From positions 230,465 through 294,464 of the forward strand of contig WYCW01000003.1 in the NCBI GenBank assembly GCA_011392765.1: a stretch of DNA of 64,000 bases, read 5' to 3'. The position numbers and the translations under genes were made by a program. The notes beneath the pieces were generated by a model. The model was not told the DNA's origin. It was given only the letters and a program-made list of their open reading frames with translations, and searched no databases. This document shows, piece after piece, positions 26,986-35,677 of the stretch; position 1 is the stretch's first letter; each line of letters opens with the position of its first letter. The DNA is from Candidatus Thiosymbion ectosymbiont of Catanema sp. Cochon2018 (GTDB lineage Bacteria; Pseudomonadota; Gammaproteobacteria; Chromatiales; Chromatiaceae).

Positions 26986-29847
26986 TTACCGATTACCTCC
27001 CGTTGCCCGTACCGACACTTGAGGTCTGATTCTTGCCCGTACTTGCTCATAGATAGGTACGCCTATGCCCTCAGCCACCTCGAGCGTTACCGCCAATCCA
27101 TACGGAACCTTCTGATCCAGATTTTCCGTGGTGTCTGCCTTGCACCTCACTTGCAAACGGATGTGACCATCTTCCCCGTAGGGCGAAATCTGTTTTTTCC
27201 CCTCTAGGACCTCATGCTGCACCGTCCCACGGGACACCTGGTTGTGATCCGCATCCACCCTTTCCAGTTTCAACGGCAATTCATCCCACTTTCCAACGGG
27301 TTGGAACGCCAGCTTGGCTTCGCGCAGGTTCCGGTGTCTGGGGTTGATTGGAGTAAACCACGCCAGCGTGACCAGCATACGTCGCCAATCGGCACGGCTC
27401 GACAATCCAATAGGCAATGGAAACTGATATTCGTGCGCCTCGTTTTCACGGATCTCACCACTCCCTAAGACGGTAGCCCGCTGCTCGGTACAGGCCAGCA
27501 CCCGTTCAATACCCACTGGACCATAGCCGATATACCGGGCCATGATTTCTTTGAAATGACGGGAGTTGTCCTTATTCTTGAACGCACTGGTAAGTGCCTG
27601 CTTTACATTCTCGCCATGATATGCACCGTGCACCAAGAGGGTCTTGAGAAGGAGCGATATCAGTTCATCCGGAATCCGTTCGTCGAACTCATCCTTCAGA
27701 TCGATCAGTACCTCGTAGATTCTTGCCGCGCCTCTGGTGGCTAGTGCCGTGGCATTGCTGGTCCCCCGGCTGAAGACCGTCTTGGATAGCGCCCCTTCCG
27801 CGCTGTCCCATGCTACACACTGTCCAGGGGCGCGAAGCCCTGCATCCGGAGAAAGACGCTGTTCTTCATCCAGAGGGGGTTCGTGATAGAGCTGCCGTCC
27901 TCCTTGGAACAAAATCTCGGGTTTCACGGAACGTCGAAAGCCATGTCCAAAGCGGGATACGGGGCTGAACAATCCATCGTTTAGCAACTGATCGTTTGGA
28001 AACAGATCGTTCGGCAACAGATCGTCTGGCAACAGATCGATACGGCGGCCCGCAACATACTCGCCGGATGAGTCCGCGTGCATGGCCCCAATGGTGAGCG
28101 CATTCAGTGACTCCGCGGGGGACAACAAGCGTCGTTGAGACAGTTGGCGCTCAATACCCTTCAAGTATTGCTCGATCTTCCGATCGTTCGGCAAGGCTGT
28201 AAACTGACCGTGCGCCATACCTACATCGATGTCCCCTGTATAATTACCAGCGCTCACGCAAAAAAGGACGCGATGCTTCCAGGCGAGCCAGTCCAGCAGT
28301 CTCGCCCACGGGCTCGGCGTGTGAATAAAAGGGCGCTCCGGGTCGCCGATGGAAAGGTTGATGACCTTGATGCCGGGCGCCTGGGCCGGGGCATCGCCTT
28401 CACCCTCGAGCATCCGACGAACGGCGCGTTCTATTCGATCCTCGAAGAACACATCATCGGGGAAATGCTCTACGTATTCCCCTCGGTTGCGTTCATTCAC
28501 ATTCGGTTCCATGACCGGCAGACAGTACACTGCACTCGGCAAGGGGTCTGCCTGCCCATCGTCCAATTCCCCATGTACCACCAGGGAAGCCATGGCGGTC
28601 CCATGTCGCCTTTCGCCCGGTTGATACCGTGCCGACAGGTTGTCAGGGTCGTCGAAGAGCAAGCGGTCTTTCAGTGCGTCATGTTGTAGATTAGGCGCGC
28701 CGTCCAGGATCGCCGCCACCGGGGGCAACTCGGGGGCGCCTTCGGGAAACGCCCTCTCCGTACCGGCCTCATCACCCGCTGCCACGAGGCTTTGGCCGGT
28801 GGGCCGGAAATACATTACGCCTCGAAACCTGAAGAGCTGAATGTCGATCTCGCCGCTATCGGAATCCAGCATAGCGAGAAGGCGGCGTACATGCTCGGCA
28901 GGCAATCTGGCCTTTACTGCGTGGAATGCAATCTCCTCCATGTCGAGAAAGCGACCCAAGGTTCCACCTTCGATCTCTCCCAATAGCGATCTGAGCGCAT
29001 CCTCGTTTTCCCTCCGTTTGCTCGGTTTTTGCCGATAGAACAATTCGATTTGGCAATGAATTTCCCGAGCGGGATCGATTGGATTGAGCAGCTCTCGCCA
29101 GCGCTCGATCATCCCCGTTTCGCCTAAGGTTTCTTCGATACCCCAGCGCCGGATACGCCGTGTCTGGGTGAACAGGTCACGCCATTTCTTCTTACCATCC
29201 GGCAAGTCTTCATTTTTATCCCACCGATGCCAGAGCTTCAATAACTCATCCAGGCCCCGCTGGTTGACCAATGAAATGAACAGCTTTCCGGAGATCGGTT
29301 TCTCTTTTTCCCGATCGATGGCCTGAACTATTTCCTGCCTGAGGTATTCGAGGTGTTCCGGCAGCCTCAAGCCCGACAAATCATCGGCTATCAGATTCCC
29401 ACGCTTATCAATAAAATCTTGTTCCTGCAATAGGTGCCTGATTTCTTTTGACTGCTCCTTATCTACCTGATCAATACGTTTCTTGAAGAAGTCGACTCCG
29501 ATCTTGGGGGGCTCATAGAAATCCTCATCCGGTTGGATCGCCTCGATATCCCATTCTCCCTGCCACTCCAGGCCGTCAGTGTTCTCGACTGCTTGCCGAA
29601 ATTTGTCCAGGCTGCCGGCGATCTCGATGACCAACACCGTCTCCGGCTCCATGCTCGCCAAGACACCGCTCACACTGGCCCGGTAACGGGCGAAATCGTC
29701 TCGCAGCTCCGTCAATTGTTTCCTGAGCCGCTCCGCCTGGCGCTCGTGGCCCGGAACATGCGGCTTACTTGGTGTGAATCCCCCACCTTTGGGTGGAGTA
29801 ACCCGCTTTGCTCGAGGAAATACCAGCAGAGGAAGACGACCGGCCAT
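26986..29847 (-). CDS. ietS: IetS-like subtilisin-family serine protease (defence)
   Basis: A 953-residue S8 protease. The catalytic triad is visible as D382 in AAILDGAPN, H415 in RRHGTAMASLV and S697 in RGTSNATALATR, with the oxyanion asparagine in CVSAGNYTG (535). The N-terminal 370 residues and the C-terminal 200 residues are family-specific. No signal peptide is present, so it acts in the cytoplasm. Next to an AAA+ ATPase gene this matches the two-gene IetAS anti-phage system (AAA+ ATPase plus subtilase). Residues about 605-624 hold an acidic pentapeptide repeat (PDDLLPNDLFPNDQLLND) encoded by 15-bp DNA repeats. It starts 6 bp after ietA. Confidence 0.9.
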   Translation of the reverse strand: MAGRLPLLVFPRAKRVTPPKGGGFTPSKPHVPGHERQAERLRKQLTELRDDFARYRASVSGVLASMEPETVLVIEIAGSLDKFRQAVENTDGLEWQGEWDIEAIQPDEDFYEPPKIGVDFFKKRIDQVDKEQSKEIRHLLQEQDFIDKRGNLIADDLSGLRLPEHLEYLRQEIVQAIDREKEKPISGKLFISLVNQRGLDELLKLWHRWDKNEDLPDGKKKWRDLFTQTRRIRRWGIEETLGETGMIERWRELLNPIDPAREIHCQIELFYRQKPSKRRENEDALRSLLGEIEGGTLGRFLDMEEIAFHAVKARLPAEHVRRLLAMLDSDSGEIDIQLFRFRGVMYFRPTGQSLVAAGDEAGTERAFPEGAPELPPVAAILDGAPNLQHDALKDRLLFDDPDNLSARYQPGERRHGTAMASLVVHGELDDGQADPLPSAVYCLPVMEPNVNERNRGEYVEHFPDDVFFEDRIERAVRRMLEGEGDAPAQAPGIKVINLSIGDPERPFIHTPSPWARLLDWLAWKHRVLFCVSAGNYTGDIDVGMAHGQFTALPNDRKIEQYLKGIERQLSQRRLLSPAESLNALTIGAMHADSSGEYVAGRRIDLLPDDLLPNDLFPNDQLLNDGLFSPVSRFGHGFRRSVKPEILFQGGRQLYHEPPLDEEQRLSPDAGLRAPGQCVAWDSAEGALSKTVFSRGTSNATALATRGAARIYEVLIDLKDEFDERIPDELISLLLKTLLVHGAYHGENVKQALTSAFKNKDNSRHFKEIMARYIGYGPVGIERVLACTEQRATVLGSGEIRENEAHEYQFPLPIGLSSRADWRRMLVTLAWFTPINPRHRNLREAKLAFQPVGKWDELPLKLERVDADHNQVSRGTVQHEVLEGKKQISPYGEDGHIRLQVRCKADTTENLDQKVPYGLAVTLEVAEGIGVPIYEQVRARIRPQVSVRATGGNR
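27985..28040. repeat. 15-bp in-frame tandem repeat inside ietS
   Basis: Units of the type AACAGATCGTTCGGC occur three to four times in a row with small changes, encoding five-residue repeats (N/D-D-L-L/F-P) in the protease. Copy number could vary by slippage without shifting the frame. Confidence 0.75.
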
Positions 29848-29853
29848 CGACGA

Positions 29854-30852
29854 TTACTCCATTCCTTCGATGTTCGAGGCAGGTTTCAACCTGTCCCGCC
29901 ACTGCTCCAGTTTCCCCTTAGTGATGGTCCGTGCATCGTCGGTCTTCTTGTCCAACATGGCCCGGCGCACGATGCCGAGGCAGAATTCCTCCACTTCGGC
30001 AAAGTTCAGACCCAACATATGTTTCGCAAGGGTTTCCGGGGTATATCCGAAATTCGTTCGGCACCGTAGGCCGATCGCCTCGATATGCCGGGATAGTTGA
30101 CGGCGACTCGGCATCGGCAACTCCAGGCGTAACTGAAACCGTCGCCATACGGCACGATCCAGCAGCTCCGGATGATTGCTCGCCGCCACCACCACGACAT
30201 AGTCCGGCAATTCGTCGATTTGCAGCAGCAGCGAGCTGACTACGCGCTTGATTTCCCCCGTTTCGTGCATGTCACCCCGTTCTTTGCCCAGGGTTTCGAA
30301 CTCGTCAAAGAACAATACGCAACGCTGCGTTCTCACATAATCCAGCAGGTTTTTCAGACGGCTGGAGGTCTCGCCCAGGTAGCTTCCCACCAGCGTCTCG
30401 TAGCGCACCACAACCAGGGGATACATCAACTCGAACGCCAATACCTCGGCCAGCGTTGTTTTACCATTGCCCGGAGGGCCGGCCAGCAACACTCGGTTAC
30501 GCGCACGCAGACTATAGGCATGCAGCAATTCGGCACGATGCTGTTCTTCCACGATTTCTTTGATCTGATCCCGAATCTTCTCCGGCAACACGAGGCTATC
30601 CAGCGCGCGTTCCGGTGTAATCTCGTAGATCAGCTCTCTTTGGTGCCCATTGCCACCGTTCGTCTTCGGCGCAATACTACGATTTGCCCCCGCCGAGTCG
30701 GGGCGCAAGGCCTTGGTCAGCCGATCCGCCAAGATCCGGTGGCCCTTTCTTTTTTCCTCCTGAATCAATGCCTCCGCAATCTTGCGGAATGTCAACTGGT
30801 CACCGCTGCTGGCACTTTTGAACAGGTCGACCAGTAAATCCGCCTGTGCCAT
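29854..30852 (-). CDS. ietA: IetA-like AAA+ ATPase (defence)
   Basis: A 332-residue AAA+ protein. An N-terminal helical region (1-90) precedes a classical AAA+ core: Walker A GPPGNGKTT (125-133), a SYLGET-type pore/sensor segment, Walker B VLFFDEF (179-185), sensor-1 VAASNHPELLDRAVWRRFQ with the arginine finger, and a C-terminal lid. It probably unfolds or presents substrates for IetS. Its ATG overlaps the stop codon of an upstream gene remnant (TGATG), so it was translationally coupled to that gene. Confidence 0.92.
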   Translation of the reverse strand: MAQADLLVDLFKSASSGDQLTFRKIAEALIQEEKRKGHRILADRLTKALRPDSAGANRSIAPKTNGGNGHQRELIYEITPERALDSLVLPEKIRDQIKEIVEEQHRAELLHAYSLRARNRVLLAGPPGNGKTTLAEVLAFELMYPLVVVRYETLVGSYLGETSSRLKNLLDYVRTQRCVLFFDEFETLGKERGDMHETGEIKRVVSSLLLQIDELPDYVVVVAASNHPELLDRAVWRRFQLRLELPMPSRRQLSRHIEAIGLRCRTNFGYTPETLAKHMLGLNFAEVEEFCLGIVRRAMLDKKTDDARTITKGKLEQWRDRLKPASNIEGME

Positions 30853-31055
30853 CAGACGGTTACCTCCACAGTTTTCATGGTGTCATTGCCGAAGATGTCC
30901 ACCACCTTCACCGCGATCTTGCGTCGTCTGGATCGGTACTCATGGGCCACACTAGTCAGCTCCACCGCCACCCATGTGGGTTTGCCGGTTTGGTCCGGGG
31001 TAGCATGGGCCACGATCTCGACCGAGCACACATTGGTGGCATACCACCTAATTCT
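30852..31055 (-). pseudogene. C-terminal remnant, methyltransferase-like
   Basis: An open frame without a start codon encodes about 66 residues, ending WVAVELTSVAHEYRSRRRKIAVKVVDIFGNDTMKTVEVTV. The KVVDIFGNDT ending resembles the C-terminal tails of large adenine-specific methylase-type proteins of type III or related systems; this is from memory and only moderately certain. An in-frame TGA near 31050 closes it upstream, where the mobA 3' region follows. The TGA stop overlaps the ietA ATG. It suggests that a larger defence operon was cut at this point. Confidence 0.55.
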
Positions 31056-31120
31056 TCTCCATCACCCGCTTATCGAACTCTCGGCGAGGATATATTAACG
31101 TGTCTATAATCTGACGGGAT

Positions 31121-32512
31121 TTAATAAGTACCCGAACCCACCAACTTCCGCTCCAGCATCCGCCGTTCCTGCCGGGTATTGACATTGAAGAAGGTATCGG
31201 CGCGGTCCGAGAAATCGACGATCACCAGGCGATGTTGGGCGTACCAGGTGTCGATCTTGCGCCCGCCGGCCTCCAGGTAGGTGAGCAGGTTTTTAAGCAG
31301 GTTCCGCCGCAACAGGGCGAATACCGGCTGCATCCGGTTCCCGTCATGGGCCACGCTGATTTCGGCCTGATGGGTGTGCAGAGCGCCGTACAGGGCCGCG
31401 GCCAGGTTGTCGGGGAGCAGCGGTGAGTCGCAGGGTACGGTCAGGAGATACTCGGTTTCCGTGGCCTGCAGGGCGCTCGCCATGCCCACGAGGGGGCCAT
31501 AAAAATCGCCCATGATGTCCGACACTACCGGGTAGCCGAAGCGCCGGTAGCCGTCCAGGTTGCGGTTGGCGTTGATCAGGAGGGGACCGACCTGGGGGCT
31601 CAGGGCCCTGATGATGTGGTCGATCATGGGCCGGCCGTCGATTCGCAGCAGGCCCTTGTCCTCTCCCCCCATGCGTTGCGAGCGGCCGCCGGCAAGGATG
31701 ACGCCGGTGATGTCCGATCCGGGGATGACAGCCGGGGTCGTTTCCGCGCCGGTGTGCCCAAAAGAGGCGGTGGACATGATGGGTTCGGTCGGGTCGGTGG
31801 TCAGGGCCGTGGCGAGGTTGTGTTCGGCGTCCCGGCGGTACAGGAACGGACGGACGATTGTATATTTGCACGGCCCCGCTTTGCAGAGATGTCGGTGTTC
31901 GTCGCCCAGGGTCGCACTGACCTGCGGCTCATGACTGGTGACCAGGGTGCTGATCCCTTCGGATCGGAGGCGTCGGATCAGGAGGAAGGCCTGGGCGCGG
32001 GATTCGTGGTCCAGGTTAGCCAGCGGCTCGTCCAACAGCAACAGCTTGGGCGAGAGTACCCGGGCGCGGGTGAGTCCGACCCGCTGTTTTTCGCCGCCGG
32101 ACAGCCGGCGTGCGTTGCGGGATGCGAGGTGACCGAGTCCTGCCCATTCCAGTGCCTCTTCCACCCTGGCCCGGACTTCCGTTTTGGGTAGGCCGGCCCG
32201 CCGCAGGCCGTAGGCGATGTTCTCGGCGACGCTGCGGTCGAACATATAGGGGTGCTGGTGCAGGTAGATGACGTCGCGCTGCAGCAAGGGCTTGGCTGGA
32301 TGCCAACCGGTGGTGCGGCCCTGGTAGGTCACGTCCGCCCGGTCGGGGGGCTCGAGACCCGCCAGGATCCTGAGCAGGGTGCTCTTGCCGGCGCCGTTGC
32401 GTCCGGTCAGTACGATGCCGGTCCCCGCCGGGATGTCGAATTCCGGGATATCGAGCAGGCGCCGGCCTGCTATGTTCTTGCGCAGGTTCGAGAGGCGCAG
32501 TAACGAGGTCAC
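31121..32512 (-). CDS. tupC-mobA: Fused tungstate/molybdate ABC ATPase and MobA guanylyltransferase
   Basis: A 463-residue two-domain protein. Residues 1-215 are an ABC ATPase: Walker A GRNGAGKST (37-45), signature LSGGEKQRVGL (137-147), Walker B LLLLDEP (157-163), and switch His in TSHEP. Residues about 265-460 are MobA, which attaches GMP to molybdopterin: VILAGGRSQRMGGEDKGL (271-288), then VPCDSPLLP. The linker (215-262) is unstructured and contains an internal ATG at 31777 with no Shine-Dalgarno, so a real fusion is more likely than two genes. It joins metal import to cofactor maturation. The tupA and tupB genes lie upstream on the same strand, 450 bp away behind a repeat. Confidence 0.9.
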   Translation of the reverse strand: MTSLLRLSNLRKNIAGRRLLDIPEFDIPAGTGIVLTGRNGAGKSTLLRILAGLEPPDRADVTYQGRTTGWHPAKPLLQRDVIYLHQHPYMFDRSVAENIAYGLRRAGLPKTEVRARVEEALEWAGLGHLASRNARRLSGGEKQRVGLTRARVLSPKLLLLDEPLANLDHESRAQAFLLIRRLRSEGISTLVTSHEPQVSATLGDEHRHLCKAGPCKYTIVRPFLYRRDAEHNLATALTTDPTEPIMSTASFGHTGAETTPAVIPGSDITGVILAGGRSQRMGGEDKGLLRIDGRPMIDHIIRALSPQVGPLLINANRNLDGYRRFGYPVVSDIMGDFYGPLVGMASALQATETEYLLTVPCDSPLLPDNLAAALYGALHTHQAEISVAHDGNRMQPVFALLRRNLLKNLLTYLEAGGRKIDTWYAQHRLVIVDFSDRADTFFNVNTRQERRMLERKLVGSGTY

Positions 32513-32628
32513 GGCGGTAGTATTTTGACTTTGTTGTTTCCGGAATTTCAGCGTATATACCCAGGGATAACAAAGCTACAACACCACCGCTGACCGGTCG
32601 AGCAATTCTTCGTGGTCCGTGCGTTCGT

Positions 32629-32919
32629 CCAATGGTACAGGATTGACAGGATTTTCAGGATTCACAGGATTTTGTTGTTGTTGGTAATGTGCTTACCGGG
32701 AGCAGCGGAATTCGGGGGTTTGTGTGGGACTTGTCGGACGGGAGCCGACGGAGGAGATCATCGGGGCGGCCGATGCGGTACATCACGAGCCCGGCTCCGG
32801 TTTTCCGGAGTCGGACGACTGATCGATTTCGGAAAAAGTGTAACCGTGCGGCGAAAGTGCGGAACACACAAAAAATCATCCTGTTAATCCTGAAAATCCT
32901 GTTAATCCTGTCCTATTGG
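32629..32919. repeat. CAGGATT-type inverted repeat between tupB and tupC-mobA
   Basis: The left arm CCAATGGTACAGGATTGACA and following CAGGATT units are mirrored on the right by AATCCTG units ending TCCTGTCCTATTGG. The interior is GC-rich with no gene. It separates the permease gene from the ATPase gene of the same transporter. Confidence 0.8.
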
Positions 32920-32960
32920 AAGAGTGCGACGAGCGTTCAGACGAAATTACAACATCGCCG

Positions 32961-33668
32961 TCACGGGGTAATCGCTCCCTTGCCCTGCAGCAAGCTCAGG
33001 GCGAAGTTCAGGACCAGGGCCAGCAACAGCAGGACCAGGCCCAGGGCAATGCCTTGGGCGAACTCGCCCTTGCTGGTTTCCAGGGCGATGGCGGTGGGGA
33101 TGTTGCGGGTGTAGTTGAGGATATTACCGCCGACCATCATTGAGCTCCCGACCTCGGCGATAATGCGCCCGAAGGCGGCGACGACCGCCGCGATCAGCCC
33201 GAAGCGGACTTCGTACATGAGGGTCAGCATGGCCTGCCAGGGTTTGGCGCCGAGGGTAATGGCGGTCTCCCAGGCACGCCGGTCCGCGGCCTGCAGTGCG
33301 GAGTGGCTCATGGCGACCAGCAGCGGCAGGCACAGGATGATCTGACCGACGATCATGGCGGTCTGGGTGAACAATAGCTTCAGGTCGCCCAGGGGTCCGT
33401 TGCGCGACAGCAGCATATAGACCGTCAGCCCGACCACCACCGCGGGCAGCGCCAGCAGGGTATTGAAGGCGGAGATCAACAAGCGGCGTCCGGGAAAGCG
33501 CAGGTGGGCGAGCAGAAAGGCCACCCCCAGGGCCAGAGGCGCCGCGATCAGGATCGCCCGCAGCGAGACGCTGAACGAGATGGCGACGATGGTCCAGAGT
33601 TCGCGGTTGCCGGTAAGCAACAGGGCCAGGGCCTGGCGGTTGGCCTCGGCGAGCTCCTGCACGGTCAC
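32961..33668 (-). CDS. tupB: Tungstate/molybdate ABC transporter permease TupB
   Basis: A 235-residue permease starting with GTG at 33668, whose GTGA overlaps the tupA stop codon. Five to six helices are visible, with the ABC-permease EAA loop ETAITLGAKPWQAMLTLMYEVRFG. Family and partner order identify it as the membrane part of the TupABC importer of tungstate or molybdate. The upstream extension to 33761 is simply tupA read in another frame. Confidence 0.92.
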   Translation of the reverse strand: MTVQELAEANRQALALLLTGNRELWTIVAISFSVSLRAILIAAPLALGVAFLLAHLRFPGRRLLISAFNTLLALPAVVVGLTVYMLLSRNGPLGDLKLLFTQTAMIVGQIILCLPLLVAMSHSALQAADRRAWETAITLGAKPWQAMLTLMYEVRFGLIAAVVAAFGRIIAEVGSSMMVGGNILNYTRNIPTAIALETSKGEFAQGIALGLVLLLLALVLNFALSLLQGKGAITP

Positions 33669-34480
33669 TCCGTCGCCGGAGCGGCCATGGGGATGAACAG
33701 CGGCTCGCCCTGGTGTCGGAAGGTGTGAATGATGGCCTGGCCCGCGCGCGAGGTGATCCACTCGATAAGGCGCATAGCACCGACGTGATTGACCTCGGGG
33801 TACTTGGCCGGATTGGTGGCGATGACCCCGTAGGGATTGAACAGGCGTTCATCGCCCTCGGCCAGGATTTCTAACGGGCTGCGGTCGCGGTAGGCGAGCC
33901 AGGTGCCGCGGTCGGTAAGGGTGTAGGCATCGAGCTCCCCGGCCATCAGCAGGACCTTCCCCATCCCCTGACCGGCCTCGCGGTACCAGGGACCGGTGGG
34001 AGTGATCCTCGCCTGTTGCCAGAGCGTCTGCTCTTTCTTGTAGGTACCCGATTCGTCGCCGCGGGAGACGAAGAGGCTCGCCGTGGCCGAGATCCTGGTC
34101 AGCGCCGCCACCGCGTCCCGCAAGCCCCGGATGCCGGCCGGGTCGCTCTTTGGTCCGATGACGACAAAATCGTTGTACATGACAGCGCGACGGTGCACGC
34201 CGTAGCCGTCCGTGACGAGTTGGTCTTCGTCCGCCCGCGCGTGGACCAGGACGACATCCACGTCGCCCTCCCGCGCCAGGCGCAGGGCCTTGCCGGTGCC
34301 CACCGCGATGACGTGGACCCGGTAGCCCGAATCCCGTTCAAAGGGGGGCAGGAGGACCCCCAACAGACCCGAGTTTTCGGTGCTGGTGGTGGTAGCGAGA
34401 CGAATGATCGAGGTAGCGCTCTGGGCGGACATGCCGAGGAGCAATCCGATGGCCAGTACCACAAGCCGGGTCAACTTCAT
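33665..34480 (-). CDS. tupA: Tungstate/molybdate-binding periplasmic protein TupA
   Basis: A 271-residue protein from the ATG at 34480 with signal peptide MKLTRLVVLAIGLLLGMSAQ. The anion-binding hallmark of TupA, TTTSTENSGLL, follows the signal peptide, with VGTGKALRLAREGDVDVVLVHA and the RGDESGTYKKE loop further on. It catches oxyanions for TupB and the TupC-MobA fusion. Tungstate versus molybdate preference cannot be decided from sequence alone. Confidence 0.93.
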   Translation of the reverse strand: MKLTRLVVLAIGLLLGMSAQSATSIIRLATTTSTENSGLLGVLLPPFERDSGYRVHVIAVGTGKALRLAREGDVDVVLVHARADEDQLVTDGYGVHRRAVMYNDFVVIGPKSDPAGIRGLRDAVAALTRISATASLFVSRGDESGTYKKEQTLWQQARITPTGPWYREAGQGMGKVLLMAGELDAYTLTDRGTWLAYRDRSPLEILAEGDERLFNPYGVIATNPAKYPEVNHVGAMRLIEWITSRAGQAIIHTFRHQGEPLFIPMAAPATE

Positions 34481-34540
34481 GGGGGGGCTTCTCTTCGTGC
34501 TGCCTGCATAATCCGGAAACAACTTTCATTCCGCGCCCGA

Positions 34541-34675
34541 TTGTGCTTTTTGCCGCAAATGAACGCAAATCGTTGCAAAAGATCACATGATCTTTTCTGT
34601 CCGCAGATTACGCAGATTCTCACAGATTATTTCGTTTTTAATCTGCGAGAATCTGCGTAATCTGCGGATAGATTG
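34541..34675. repeat. CGCAAAT and CAGATTACG palindromes at the fdhD 3' end
   Basis: A short CGCAAATGAACGCAAAT unit is followed by a long hairpin (34600-34675) in which CCGCAGATTACGCAGATTCT pairs with AGAATCTGCGTAATCTGCGG. The fdhD reading frame runs into this hairpin and its last 15 residues (NLSADYADSRRLKTK) are encoded by it. Confidence 0.85.
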
Positions 34676-35529
34676 AAGCTGTCGGGGCCCGACGGCCGCG
34701 GCGGTCGGCGATCGAAGACGATGTTGCGGACGCCATTGTAAACCAGGAAATGTCTGCCCTTGGCCCGGGCGACGATAGTGACGCCGAGCTTCTGGGCGAG
34801 TTCCAGGCCCATGTGGGTGACGCCGGAGCGGGACAGCAGTACCGGAATGCCCATCTGGGCGACCTTCATGACGATCTCCGAGGTCAGTCGGCCCGTGGTG
34901 TAGAAGAGCATGTCCCCACCCGCCATATGGTCCAGCCACATGTAACCGGCGATGGCATCCGCCGCATTGTGGCGGCCCACGTCCTCCACGAACCTCAGGA
35001 CCTCCGTGCCGCGGCACAGGGCACAACCGTGAACGGCACCGGCCCGCCGATAGACCTCGTTGTGGCGGCGGATGTTTTCCAATACCCCATAGATCAGGGA
35101 TTGCCGGACCCTCACTTCGGGCAGCCGGATGCTGTAGAGGCTATCGAGGGTGCAGCTGAACACCGTGCCCTGACCGCAGCCCGTGGTGATGGTGCGTCGT
35201 TTCAGCTTGTCGTCCCACCCCTTCACGCCGTTCCAGGTGGTGACCGCGACCGCTTCGGTATCCCAAGTCACCTGCACCGAGCGGACCTCCTCGAGGGCCG
35301 CGATGAATCGTTGGGTGCGTAGATAGCCGAGTGCCAGGGCCTCGGGATGGGCGCCCAACGTCATCAGAGTGACGATCTCCCGCTTGTCCACGTACAGGGT
35401 GAGGGGGAATTCGCCGGCGACCTGGACCTCCCGCGCGTCCCCGAACTCGTCCACGGCGGTAACCGGATGGGTGGGCGTCAATCCGGCCTGGGTCATCCGC
35501 GGACGATAAGGGGGCGTGGTCTCGGACAC
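34627..35529 (-). CDS. fdhD: Formate dehydrogenase accessory sulfurtransferase FdhD
   Basis: A 300-residue FdhD, which passes sulfur to the molybdenum/tungsten cofactor so that formate dehydrogenase becomes active. I place the start at GTG 35529 because GGAGG lies 5 nt before it; the frame stays open to 35589, but that part (MKICVICGFKNRK) is read out of a repeat. Motifs: TGCGQGTVFSC, the GCALC loop holding the sulfur-carrying cysteine, EDVGRHNAADAIAGY, and FYTTGRLTSEIVMK. Its neighbours supply the metal (TupABC) and cofactor (MobA). The C-terminal tail is repeat-derived. Confidence 0.93.
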   Translation of the reverse strand: MSETTPPYRPRMTQAGLTPTHPVTAVDEFGDAREVQVAGEFPLTLYVDKREIVTLMTLGAHPEALALGYLRTQRFIAALEEVRSVQVTWDTEAVAVTTWNGVKGWDDKLKRRTITTGCGQGTVFSCTLDSLYSIRLPEVRVRQSLIYGVLENIRRHNEVYRRAGAVHGCALCRGTEVLRFVEDVGRHNAADAIAGYMWLDHMAGGDMLFYTTGRLTSEIVMKVAQMGIPVLLSRSGVTHMGLELAQKLGVTIVARAKGRHFLVYNGVRNIVFDRRPPRPSGPDSFNLSADYADSRRLKTK

Positions 35530-35567
35530 CTCGGCCTCCGTAGAATCTTCTTTTCGGTTTTTAAATC

Positions 35568-35614
35568 CACAGATTACGCAGATTTTCACAGATTGTTTTG
35601 TTTTTCATCTGCCA
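35568..35614. repeat. CAGATTACG palindrome upstream of fdhD
   Basis: CCACAGATTACGCAGATTTT with CAGATTG and a TCATCTG return, matching half of the hairpin at 34600-34675. fdhD is thus bracketed by the same repeat type at both ends. Confidence 0.65.
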
Positions 35615-35677
35615 TTCGGATTGCGATGCTATACTGATTTATCATCGTAAAGCTAACCCATCACCCGACCTGTAGGT

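Noticed and set aside
31616..32191. 191-codon plus-strand frame inside tupC-mobA
   Set aside because: Antisense of a protein with complete ABC and MobA motifs.
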